Below are positions 32,890-40,897 of a stretch of DNA of 64,000 nucleotides, piece by piece. The notes beneath the pieces are model-generated. The model was not told the origin of the DNA. It saw only the letters and a list, made by a program, of their open reading frames with translations, and ran no database searches. The position numbers and the translations under genes were made by a program. Numbering within the stretch: the first letter of the stretch is position 1; each line of letters starts with the position of its first letter. Source of the stretch: Streptomyces sp. NBC_00414 (lineage in GTDB: Bacteria > Actinomycetota > Actinomycetes > Streptomycetales > Streptomycetaceae); NCBI RefSeq assembly GCF_036038375.1, contig NZ_CP107935.1, forward strand, positions 5,642,001-5,706,000. Reading direction: 5' to 3'.

Positions 32890-33093
32890 GACATCTCCCT
32901 TGCGGTGCTGTGCCAGGGGCGCCCGTTGTGTCCCGGGCCACAGCTCATCAGACGCGGACCCCTGGTGACAAGGGCCGTCCGCGAATTGGTTTAGACCTGT
33001 GTGCGGGATCATGCGCGGGGGATCCGGTGTTCGGGTGGCCTGCCCGCGGACACGGGCGGACACACGTGTCCACGGACGGGGAAGGGCGGAGGT

Positions 33094-35481
33094 TCAGGCC
33101 GGGGCGTTGTCCAGGGCCGTCGCCGCGACCCGGTCGAAGAGCTCGCCCTCTTCCGCTCCCTCGTGGGACGGGTCCTCCGTGAGGAGATACGCCTGGGCCT
33201 CGCCCACGTGGAAGTACATCCCGTGCAGTTCGAGCCTGCCCTCCTCCAGGGCGCGCGTCACGGCCTCGTGGGCCCGCAGGTGCTCCAACTGCTGCACGAC
33301 GTTGGTGAGACAGAGCTGCTCGGTGGCGTCGGCGGGCGCGCGTCCCGCGATCCGGGTCCAGGGCCGGTCCGTCGCGGCCATCCGCTCCACGCTCGGCAGG
33401 CCGTGCCGCAGCCACCGCTTCAACGGCGTCTGGGTGCCTCCCGGTTCCGTGTTCATCAGTGCCTGCATCGCCCCGCATCCGGAGTGCCCGCACACGGTGA
33501 TGGACCGCACCCGCAGCACCTCCACCGCGTACTCGATCGCGGCGGCCACCGAGTCGTCGCCGCTCTCCACGCCGGGCGGCGGCACGAGATTGCCGACATT
33601 GCGTACGACGAAGAGGTCACCGGGGCCGCTGGAGGTGATCATCGACGTGACCAGCCGGGAGTCGGCGCAGGTCAGGAAGAGCTGCGAGGGCTGCTGCCCC
33701 TCCCGCGCGAGCCGGGCCAGCTCGCCGCGCACCAAGGGCGCGGTGTTGCGCTGGAACGAGCTGATGCCGCTGGCCAGCTGGTGCCCGCTGGGATGCCCGC
33801 CGGGCGGCGGTGTGTCGGGGCTCTCGCAGTGGTGGTTGCGCCAGGGTGTCCAGGGCCGGCAGTGGCAGTGCGACGACTGACCGTCGTCGTCCTTGACGTG
33901 CGGCTCCGCGAGCCGCGCTCCGGTGCGCCCGGTCAACTCGACGGAGCCGCCCCGGTTGGTGTGGGCGCTCTGCCAGTCGTGCAACGACTCGTACGCCGCG
34001 TGGTCCATGAAGGAGCCGTCCAGCTCGATCACCGCCTCGGCCCCCGACGGCACCAGATGCAGTGCCCGGGTGAGGCGGGGCACGGCGAGGAAGGTCAACT
34101 GGCCGCGCACACGCACGTGGTGCACGCCGTCCGGACCCACCGAGCGGGTGATCCGCGTACGGGTGAGGCGGTGCAGGGCGACGCCGACGGCCATGGCGAC
34201 CCCGAGCGTGACGCCTTCGAGGACGCCGAGGACGACGACGCCGAGGGTGGTGACGGCGTACACCAGCACCTCCCGGTGCCGGGTGACCGTGCGGATGTGG
34301 TGCAGGGACACCATCTGGACGCCGACGGCCATCACCAGGGCGGCCAGTGCCGCGAGGGGGATCAGCTCCAGGAGCGGGACCATCAGCAGCGCGGCCACCG
34401 TGATCCAGACGCCGTGCAGCATCGTGGACTTCCGGCTGACGGCGCCGGCCTGGACGTTCGCCGAGCTCCGTACGGCCACGCCCGCGACGGGGAGCCCGCC
34501 GAGCGTGCCGGAGACGATGTTGGCGGCGCCCTGTCCGAGCAGCTCGCGGTCGAGGTCGGAACGCCCCTGCTGGGTGGGCCGTCTGGCCGTGAGCTTGTCC
34601 ACGGCGACGGCGCCCAGGAGCGACTGGACGCTGCACACCAGCGTGGTGGTGAGCACGGCGGCGACGATGCCGAGCACCGGGCCCTCGGGAAGCCCCGCGA
34701 GGGCGTGGCTCCGCCAGGACGGCAGGTCGACCTTGGGCAGGGTGAGCCCCGCGAGGGCGGCCGTCGTGGTGGCCGCGGCGACCGCGACGAGCGCGGCCGG
34801 GACGGTGCGCAGGATCCGCCCCGCGCGCCCGGGGATCCGGGCCCAGGCGAGCAGGAGGGCCAGCGTCAGGGCGCTCATCGACAGGGCGGCCACCTGGGGG
34901 TGGGCCAACTGGGCGGGCAGTTCCCGGATGTTGTCGACGACGGAGCTGCTCGGGGAGCCGCCCAGCACGATGTGCAGTTGGGCGACGGCGATGGTGATGC
35001 CGATGCCGGCCAGCATGCCGTGCACGATCGCGGGGCTGACGGCCAGCGCGGAACGGGCCACCCGCAGGAAGCCCAGGCCGACTTGGACCAGTCCGGCGAG
35101 GACGGTGATGGCGCAGGTCGTACGCCATCCGTACTTCTGGATGAGATCGGCGGTGACCACGGTGAGCCCTGCGGCGGGTCCGCTCACCTGAAGGGGGGCG
35201 CCACCGAGCCGGCCTGCCACGAGCCCGCCCGCGGCGGCGGCGACGAGCCCCGCCTGCAGCGGCGCTCCGGTGGCGAGGGCGATGCCCAGGGACAGGGGCA
35301 GGGCGATCAGGAAGACGGCGATCGAGGCCGACAGGTCGGCGGCCGCGATCCGGGGGAGCCGAGGGGGCCGGGGCAGCCGGGAGATCCGGGGAGCGCGGCG
35401 GCCGGGCGGCGGACTGTGCGGCCGCCCCTCGTCCGGTGTGTGCGGGGAGTCGTCGGTGCGGGTGGGGACGAAGGCAGTCAT
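33094..35481 (-). CDS. SulP-type anion transporter fused to STAS and beta-carbonic anhydrase domains
   Basis: One 795-residue protein carries three domains. A SulP permease (about residues 45-430) has PLSLGIALATGAPLQAGL and about 10-12 helices. A STAS domain (about 440-540) includes AVIELDGSFMDHAAYESL. A His/Cys/Pro-rich linker (SSHCHCRPWTPWRNHHC) leads to a complete beta-carbonic anhydrase (590-795) with zinc ligands C605, H666 and C669 and the Asp607-Arg609 dyad (CADSRL, CGHSGCGAM). Such fusions are known and are proposed to couple bicarbonate transport with CO2 hydration. It probably supplies bicarbonate to the cell or regulates pH. Substrate is inferred. Confidence 0.94.
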   Translation of the reverse strand: MTAFVPTRTDDSPHTPDEGRPHSPPPGRRAPRISRLPRPPRLPRIAAADLSASIAVFLIALPLSLGIALATGAPLQAGLVAAAAGGLVAGRLGGAPLQVSGPAAGLTVVTADLIQKYGWRTTCAITVLAGLVQVGLGFLRVARSALAVSPAIVHGMLAGIGITIAVAQLHIVLGGSPSSSVVDNIRELPAQLAHPQVAALSMSALTLALLLAWARIPGRAGRILRTVPAALVAVAAATTTAALAGLTLPKVDLPSWRSHALAGLPEGPVLGIVAAVLTTTLVCSVQSLLGAVAVDKLTARRPTQQGRSDLDRELLGQGAANIVSGTLGGLPVAGVAVRSSANVQAGAVSRKSTMLHGVWITVAALLMVPLLELIPLAALAALVMAVGVQMVSLHHIRTVTRHREVLVYAVTTLGVVVLGVLEGVTLGVAMAVGVALHRLTRTRITRSVGPDGVHHVRVRGQLTFLAVPRLTRALHLVPSGAEAVIELDGSFMDHAAYESLHDWQSAHTNRGGSVELTGRTGARLAEPHVKDDDGQSSHCHCRPWTPWRNHHCESPDTPPPGGHPSGHQLASGISSFQRNTAPLVRGELARLAREGQQPSQLFLTCADSRLVTSMITSSGPGDLFVVRNVGNLVPPPGVESGDDSVAAAIEYAVEVLRVRSITVCGHSGCGAMQALMNTEPGGTQTPLKRWLRHGLPSVERMAATDRPWTRIAGRAPADATEQLCLTNVVQQLEHLRAHEAVTRALEEGRLELHGMYFHVGEAQAYLLTEDPSHEGAEEGELFDRVAATALDNAPA

Positions 35482-35752
35482 GGTTTCCCGTCTCCTCCGG
35501 GGCTACGCGGTCGCTTGGGGGCGCGGCCGTGGGTCACGGCGTACAGCGGCGGGATTTATCAACGCTCAGTAAATGAATCGTAATGGAGAGTAAAGGACGT
35601 GTCAGGAAAAATAGCGCAAATAGTCCATTGCTTCACTCCGGAGAGTGATTAGTCATTTTGATCGGCTTGTCGTACCGCCTCCTTTCGGGGCCCCTGCGAT
35701 CTTGGCCTCGCCGTCTGTTTTGTCCCGATTGAAGGAAGAAGGTGGGCGGAAC
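35482..35752. other. Divergent promoter region, relatively AT-rich
   Basis: The 271 bases between the SulP fusion and the deacetylase-like lipoprotein contain an AT-rich stretch (35555-35690) with no gene that I can support. Promoters for both directions are expected here. Confidence 0.5.
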
Positions 35753-37045
35753 ATGGCCGCCACTCAGAGGACCACCACGGGCGTCGCCCTCGCCCTCGCC
35801 GCTGTCTGTGCCGCGACGCTCGCCGGGTGCGGCTCCGGTGACACCGGGGCCGAGAAGGGAAAGAAGGGCGAGGGTGCGCACGGCGCCAAGAAGGCCGTCG
35901 GTGCTCCGGCACCCCGGAATCCGGTCCGGCTGATCGGGGACGGCTCCACCGCGTACACCGGCGCGCAGCCGAGGCTGCCGCGCGCCGTGCGGCTGAAGCC
36001 CGGGCAGAGACCCCCGCAGTTCGTGGTCTTCTCCTGGGACGGGGCCGGCGAGGACAGCCAGCGGCTGTTCTCGCACTTCCGCAAGGTGGCCAAGGACAAC
36101 CGGGCGTCCATGACGTACTTCCTCAGCGGCGTGTACATGCTCCCGGAGGGCAAGCGCGACCTGTACCGGCCGCCGCAGCACTCACCCGGGCGCTCCGACA
36201 TCGGCTTCAACGACGAGCAGGGCATCCGGGACACCGTGAAGCAGTTGCGCGGCGCCTGGCTTGAGGGCAGCGAGATCGGCACGCACTTCAACGGCCACTT
36301 CTGCGGCAGCGGCGGCGGAGTGGGCGAGTGGTCGGTCGGGGAATGGAAGGACGAGATCGCCCAGGCCAAGTCCTTCGTGAAGTCCTGGCGGACCAACACG
36401 GACACGGCGAAGGGCTCCCCGCTGCCCTTCGACTACGACAAGGAGCTCATCGGCGCCCGCACGCCCTGCCTCGAGGGGCAGAAGAACTTCATGAGGGCGG
36501 CCCGCGAGCTCGGCTTCCGCTACGACACCAGTGGGGTCAACGACCAGGTCTGGCCCAAGAAAAAGGCGGGCCTGTGGGACCTGTCGATGCAGCTCGTCCC
36601 GGTCCCCGGCCGCGGGTTCGAGACGCTGACCATGGACTACAACTTCATGGTCAACCAGTCGGGCACCACGTCCCACGGCGATCCCGCCAAGCACGAGTAC
36701 TGGGGCGACCAGATGCGTGACGGCCTGCTCAAGGGCTTCTCCCGCGCCTACGAGGGCAACCGCGCGCCCTTGATCATCGGCAACCACTTCGAGTCCTGGA
36801 ACGGCGGCACGTACATGCGGGCCATCGAGGAGACCATCGAGCGCGTCTGCACCAGGAGCGAGGTGCGCTGTGTCTCCTTCCGGCAGCTCGCCGACTGGCT
36901 CGACGCCCAGGACCCCAAGACCCTCGACAAGCTCCGCACGCTCAAGGTGGGCCAGGCCCCGAAGCAGGACTGGGCGTCGTTCCTGTCCGACCGGCCCGCC
37001 CCCGCCCCCAAGGGAGTGCCGGGCGCGCCGGCGGTCAAGCCGTAG
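35753..37045 (+). CDS. Lipoprotein with a polysaccharide-deacetylase-like domain
   Basis: ATG at 35753 (GAAGGAAGAAGG upstream) gives 430 residues. The N-terminus is a lipoprotein signal (VALALAAVCAATLAGCGSGD, lipobox LAGC). The mature protein resembles actinobacterial polysaccharide deacetylase-like (NodB-fold) proteins: QFVVFSWDGAGEDSQRLFSH (DG at the metal-binding strand), EIGTHFNGHFCG, IGARTPCLEGQKNF and PLIIGNHFESWNGG. The usual TFDD and HxxxH metal sites are altered, so it may be inactive as a deacetylase or use another metal arrangement. It is anchored on the outer face of the membrane and probably acts on cell-wall glycans. Confidence 0.82.
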   Translation: MAATQRTTTGVALALAAVCAATLAGCGSGDTGAEKGKKGEGAHGAKKAVGAPAPRNPVRLIGDGSTAYTGAQPRLPRAVRLKPGQRPPQFVVFSWDGAGEDSQRLFSHFRKVAKDNRASMTYFLSGVYMLPEGKRDLYRPPQHSPGRSDIGFNDEQGIRDTVKQLRGAWLEGSEIGTHFNGHFCGSGGGVGEWSVGEWKDEIAQAKSFVKSWRTNTDTAKGSPLPFDYDKELIGARTPCLEGQKNFMRAARELGFRYDTSGVNDQVWPKKKAGLWDLSMQLVPVPGRGFETLTMDYNFMVNQSGTTSHGDPAKHEYWGDQMRDGLLKGFSRAYEGNRAPLIIGNHFESWNGGTYMRAIEETIERVCTRSEVRCVSFRQLADWLDAQDPKTLDKLRTLKVGQAPKQDWASFLSDRPAPAPKGVPGAPAVKP

Positions 37046-37127
37046 CGTCCGGGCGGCGTCGGGGCGGTACTCGCGCAGTGCGTGAGCGGGGCCGGGCGCG
37101 GCCGGTCGGGTCGGGTGGCGTGCTGGC

Positions 37128-38108
37128 TCACGCCGGGGCGGTCTCGGCCTCCCGCAGGACGAAGGAGGGGTCGACCTGGGCAGCCAGGTCGGCCCCTGTG
37201 CGCTCGTTGCCCCACGACTGCGCGTTCTTCAGGTGGAAGTGGACCGTCTGCCGTGTGTAGCGCTCCCAGTCGCGCTGCCCGTAGGTCGCGTCTGCAGCCG
37301 CCTGGAGGGCGCCCAGCGCACGGCGGTTGCCGTCCTCCAACTGCTCGAACCGGGGCGGACGGCCCTTCTCCATGGCGCGCACCCAGTCCGAGTGGCCGAC
37401 GGTGAGCAGCAGGTCGTCGCCGACCTCGCCCTTGAGGAAGTCGATGTCGTCCTGGCCCTGCACCTTGTTGCCCACGACCTTCAGCGTGACACCGAAGTCG
37501 CGCGCGTACTCCTTGTACTGGCGGTAGACGGAGATCCCCTTACGGGTCGGCTCCGCGACGAGGAACGTGATGTCGAAGCGGGTGAACATGCCGGACGCGA
37601 AGGAGTCCGAGCCTGCCGTCATGTCGACCACGACGTACTCACCGCGGCCGTCGACGAGGTGGTTCAGGCAGAGCTCCACCGCGCCGGTCTTGGAGTGGTA
37701 GCAGGCCACTCCCAGATCGGCCTCGGTGAACGGGCCGGTGACCATCAGACGGACGGCGCCGCCGTCGAGTTCCACCGGCCGCGCGCACGCCTCGTACACC
37801 GGGTTGTCCTCGGACACCCGCAGGAGCCGGGAGCCCTCGCCGGGCGGGGTGGTCTTGATCATGGTCTCGGCGGAGGTGATACGCGGGTTGGAGCCGCGCA
37901 GGTAGTCCTTGATGAGGGTCAGGCGGTCGCCCATGGCGGGCAGGTTCCGCGCCTCGGTGTCGGTGAGGCCGAGTGCCGGGCCGAGGTGCTGGTTGATGTC
38001 GGCGTCCACCGCGACGACGGGCGATCCGGTGGTCGCGAGGTGACGGACGAAGAGCGAGGACAGGGTGGTCTTGCCACTGCCGCCCTTCCCAACGAAAGCA
38101 ATTTTCAT
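37128..38108 (-). CDS. CooC/MinD-like P-loop ATPase
   Basis: ATG at 38108 (other in-frame starts at 38114 and 38132; none has a clear ribosome site) gives 326 residues. It opens with the deviant Walker A IAFVGKGGSGKTTLSSLFVR followed by VVAVDADINQHLGPALGL, then VVVDMTAGSDSFASGMFTRF and LVAEPTRKGISVYRQY. This is the MinD/ParA/CooC maturation-ATPase architecture. CooC-like proteins insert metals into enzymes; here no metalloenzyme gene is adjacent. It is divergent to the Fic-like gene with about 100 bp between the starts, and convergent with the lipoprotein gene. Cellular role unknown. Confidence 0.86.
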   Translation of the reverse strand: MKIAFVGKGGSGKTTLSSLFVRHLATTGSPVVAVDADINQHLGPALGLTDTEARNLPAMGDRLTLIKDYLRGSNPRITSAETMIKTTPPGEGSRLLRVSEDNPVYEACARPVELDGGAVRLMVTGPFTEADLGVACYHSKTGAVELCLNHLVDGRGEYVVVDMTAGSDSFASGMFTRFDITFLVAEPTRKGISVYRQYKEYARDFGVTLKVVGNKVQGQDDIDFLKGEVGDDLLLTVGHSDWVRAMEKGRPPRFEQLEDGNRRALGALQAAADATYGQRDWERYTRQTVHFHLKNAQSWGNERTGADLAAQVDPSFVLREAETAPA

Positions 38109-38209
38109 GTTCATGTAGCGTAGTGGGATCACCCTGTCCGAGGGCCGTCAAAGGTGAAGAAGACCACTCGTTCGTGGAGCACGGGCCGGGGGTGCGTAGG
38201 GTCGTACTC

Positions 38210-39091
38210 ATGAGTACGACAGGTGCGGGTACGTCAGGTGCGAGTGCGACAGGTGCGAACCACGACCCCCTCGCGGCGCTCGGCTCGCTGCCGGGTGTGG
38301 CGGAATCCGTGGAGTCCGTGCGCAAGGCCGTGGACCGGGTCTACGGGCACCGCATCATGCGGCGCCGCAGCAACGAGATCACCGGGGAGGCCGCGCTGCG
38401 GGGCTCCCGCGGATCCGCGGCGCTGTCCGGCGCGGACTGGGCCCTCGAAGAAGTGCGCCGAAGGACCGACTTCAGCGGCGACGACCAGGCCAGGGTGGTG
38501 GGTGCGGCCCTCAGGCTGACCGCCGAGTCGGGCGAACTCCTGTCCATCTGGCGGCAGTCACCCCTCCGGGTGCTGGCGAGGCTGCATCTGGTGGCCGCCG
38601 CCGACAACGGCGACGCGGTCGGCCGTCCGCGACGCGACGGCGAGCCCGCCACGGAGACCCCGGCGGCAGGCGCCGCGGGACCGCCGCTGATCGGGCTTGC
38701 GCTGCCGGACGCCGCCGAGGTCGAGGGCCGGCTCGACGGTCTGGCGCGGCTGGTCGTCGCGGGGAGTTCGGCGCCCGCCCTGGTGACCGCCGCCGTGGTG
38801 CACGGCGAACTGCTCGCGCTGCGCCCGTTCGGCTCCCACAACGGTCTGGTCGCGCGCGCGGCCGAACGGATCGTCCTCATCGGCAGCGGCCTCGACCCCA
38901 AGTCGGTCTGCCCGCCGGAGGTCGGTCACGCGGAACTCGGCCGTGCGGCCTACGCCGCCGCTCTCGACGGCTACGCCTCCGGGACCCCGGAGGGGATGGC
39001 GGCCTGGATCGCCCACTGCGGCAGGGCGGTCGAACTCGGCGCCAGGGAGTCGACGGCCGTGTGCGAGGCGCTGCAGCGGGGCGCGGCATAA
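38210..39091 (+). CDS. Fic/DOC-fold protein with a degenerate active site
   Basis: ATG at 38210 gives 293 residues. The helical C-terminal domain holds LALRPFGSHNGLVARAAERI, which aligns with the Fic signature HxFx(D/E)GNGRxxR. The catalytic His is Arg and the GNGR loop is HNGLV. An N-terminal helical region contains RKAVDRVYGHRIMRRRSNEI. Mycobacteria have an equivalent near the same HAD gene, usually annotated oxidoreductase. AMP-transferase activity is therefore unlikely without the His; it may bind nucleotides or proteins. It faces the CooC-like ATPase gene divergently, suggesting a shared function. Confidence 0.75.
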   Translation: MSTTGAGTSGASATGANHDPLAALGSLPGVAESVESVRKAVDRVYGHRIMRRRSNEITGEAALRGSRGSAALSGADWALEEVRRRTDFSGDDQARVVGAALRLTAESGELLSIWRQSPLRVLARLHLVAAADNGDAVGRPRRDGEPATETPAAGAAGPPLIGLALPDAAEVEGRLDGLARLVVAGSSAPALVTAAVVHGELLALRPFGSHNGLVARAAERIVLIGSGLDPKSVCPPEVGHAELGRAAYAAALDGYASGTPEGMAAWIAHCGRAVELGARESTAVCEALQRGAA

Positions 39092-39501
39092 GTCCCCGAA
39101 CAGGGTTGCGGCGGTACGGATTTCCGTACCGCCGCTGGCATGTTCACCGGGTTACCAAGCGTCCTCGGAGTGTTGCCCATCAGGTCGGGAACTATTGCCC
39201 GTCGCCTGGTGCGGCTGGCCCGTAATCGACGGGTCGACGTCGCGTGGGTGCCCGGTGTTCATGCGCGGTCCGTGGGGCCTCGGTTGCGTTTGAAGGTGAT
39301 CCTTTCGGATGTCCTTGGTCTCGCGGGCCGTTAATCCCTTTGTACTCCTGGTCCGGGGCAAGCGGAACCCCTCGCTGTACTTCTTTACTTTTGATCCCAA
39401 AGGGGAGCGAATCGGGCGCCTGGTCCGAAGGGGTGAGAAGGAGTGCACAAGGAGAGGTCGATGAGGGGGAGGGGGCGGGAGCGGCGCCCCTCCCGACGGG
39501 C
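39092..39501. other. Gap between the Fic-like gene and the HAD phosphatase gene
   Basis: Only the hairpin at 39108-39135 is clear. A less GC-rich stretch (39320-39420) with repeated TGTACT motifs has no associated gene that I can support. Confidence 0.45.
39108..39135 (+). terminator. Terminator-like hairpin after the Fic-like gene
   Basis: A perfect 13-bp stem GCGGCGGTACGGA/TCCGTACCGCCGC closes on a 2-nt loop. No T run follows. Confidence 0.7.
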
Positions 39502-40338
39502 TCAGCTCACCGTCGCGCGGCGCCGGCTGGCGTACCAGACGAGCCCCGCCGTGGCGGCCGCCGCCCCTATCGCCGCGGCCGCGACGATGGCCGGCCTGGG
39601 CGGTACGGACAGCCGCTGCTTCAGCCGCACCGGATGGTGGAAGTCGAGGACGGGCCACGCGCGCGTGGTGGCCTCGCGGCGCAGCGCGCGATCCGGGTTC
39701 ACCGCGTGGGGGTGACCGACCGCCGCGAGCATCGGGATGTCGGTCGCCGAGTCGCTGTACGCGTAGCAGCCCGACAGGTCGTAGCCCTCGGACGCGGCCA
39801 GTTCCTTGACGGCCTCGGCCTTCGTGGGGCCGTACGCGTAGTACTCCACCTCGCCCGTGAAGCAGCCGTCGTCGCCCACGACCATGCGGGTCGCCACCAC
39901 CCGGTCCGCGCCCAGGAGTTCACCGATCGGCTCGACGACCTCCGCCCCGGACGTGGAGACGATCACGACATCGCGCCCGGCGATGTGGTGCTCCTCGATG
40001 AGGGAGGCGGCCTCGTCGTAGATGATCGGGTCGATCAGGTCGTGCAGGGTCTCGGCGACGATCTCCTTCACCTGCTGGACGTTCCAGCCGCGGCACAGTG
40101 CGGACAGGTACTCGCGCATCCGCTCCATCTGGTCGTGGTCGGCGCCGCCCGCGAGGAACACGAACTGGGCATATGCGGTACGCAACACCGCCCGACGGTT
40201 GATCAGGCCGCCTTGGTAGAACGACTTGCTGAAGGTGAGCGTGCTCGACTTCGCAATGACCGTCTTGTCCAGGTCAAAGAAGGCCGCTGTACGAGGCAAG
40301 GAGTGGTTTTCCACGGGTTGAGCATATGCGCCCGCCAT
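39502..40338 (-). CDS. HAD-IB family phosphatase (SerB-like) with a C-terminal membrane helix
   Basis: ATG at 40338 gives 278 residues. HAD motif I is AAFFDLDKTVIA, motif II VIVSTSGAE, and the motif III/IV region GCYAYSDSATDIPMLAAV; the cap is helical (YQGGLINRRAVLRTAYAQF). The C-terminus has a single hydrophobic helix (AIVAAAAIGAAAATAGLVW) with a basic end, so it is probably inner-membrane-associated. SerB-like members dephosphorylate phosphoserine or lipids; the substrate here is unknown. I remember the Streptomyces homologue being called morphological differentiation-associated. It is divergent from the 6C RNA. Confidence 0.9.
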   Translation of the reverse strand: MAGAYAQPVENHSLPRTAAFFDLDKTVIAKSSTLTFSKSFYQGGLINRRAVLRTAYAQFVFLAGGADHDQMERMREYLSALCRGWNVQQVKEIVAETLHDLIDPIIYDEAASLIEEHHIAGRDVVIVSTSGAEVVEPIGELLGADRVVATRMVVGDDGCFTGEVEYYAYGPTKAEAVKELAASEGYDLSGCYAYSDSATDIPMLAAVGHPHAVNPDRALRREATTRAWPVLDFHHPVRLKQRLSVPPRPAIVAAAAIGAAAATAGLVWYASRRRATVS

Positions 40339-40423
40339 TCGGGCTAGTGTGGGACGTGTGGGTTTGCCTGAGAGGGCTCTCGGGTACACCATGGAAGTCA
40401 CGGATCGTTCGCGACCGTGCTAA

Positions 40424-40498
40424 CCCGGTTTGGCTCCTCCCCCCCCGAGTCAAACCGTGGGGACGACCCCCGCTCTCCCCCCCGGCGGGGGTCGTCGC
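40424..40498 (+). ncRNA. 6C small RNA
   Basis: Two stem-loops each display a cytosine run in the loop, the defining trait of 6C RNA. Stem 1 pairs 40426-40436 with 40447-40457 (11 bp, one G-U) around CTCCCCCCCC. Stem 2 pairs 40462-40473 with 40485-40496 (GACGACCCCCGC/GCGGGGGTCGTC) around a C7 loop. The position, between the HAD phosphatase and ssd, is the same as that of scr3558 in S. coelicolor and B11 in M. tuberculosis as I recall them. The 5' end is uncertain. 6C RNA is thought to bind G-rich mRNA leaders with its C loops; Streptomyces targets are little known. Confidence 0.88.
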
Positions 40499-40533
40499 AT
40501 GTCCGGATGGGTTTTCCCCTCCGTTGTTGAGAG

Positions 40534-40562
40534 CGCCGGGCCCCGCATAGCGGGGCCCGGCG
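40534..40562 (+). terminator. Terminator downstream of the 6C RNA
   Basis: A 13-bp stem CGCCGGGCCCCGC/GCGGGGCCCGGCG with an ATA loop is followed by TTTCT. Confidence 0.85.
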
Positions 40563-40672
40563 TTTCTCTGCGCCCGTACAGGATTCGTCACTGTGTGTAG
40601 CTGCTTTGCTGCGCTAAGGAAGTCGTACAACGGTCACCGGTTTGGGTGAAGGCGATATTCACAGCCGCCGAG

Positions 40673-40681
40673 TTGTCCACA
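40673..40681 (+). promoter_or_regulatory. DnaA-box-like site upstream of ssd
   Basis: TTGTCCACA matches the Streptomyces DnaA-box consensus. It is a single exact copy, and a second exact copy lies within the tadC start (44352-44360). No cluster is present, so it is not an origin. Confidence 0.4.
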
Positions 40682-40897
40682 GTTATCGACCAAGATCCAC
40701 ACGATTTCCGACATCGCTGCACCGTGATTCCAGCGCGTACCGCTCGCGGAAGTTCATGGCCGGTTCCGTTTGTTCGGCGGCTATGGCCGGTTCGTATCGG
40801 CGGTTCATATGGAGGGCCGGTTGCCGGCTCTTGCGCCGGGCGGGAATCGCGGGGCCGCAAGGGCTTCGCGGGGAAGCAGCGAAGGGGGCTGGAGAGC

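Larger units (their letters stand above)
40339..40897. other. Long intergenic region holding the 6C RNA and the ssd leader
   Basis: The 559 bases between the HAD gene and ssd contain the 6C RNA (40424-40498), its terminator (40534-40562) and a DnaA-box-like TTGTCCACA (40673-40681). The rest of the leader (40690-40897) has no gene of its own. Confidence 0.7.
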
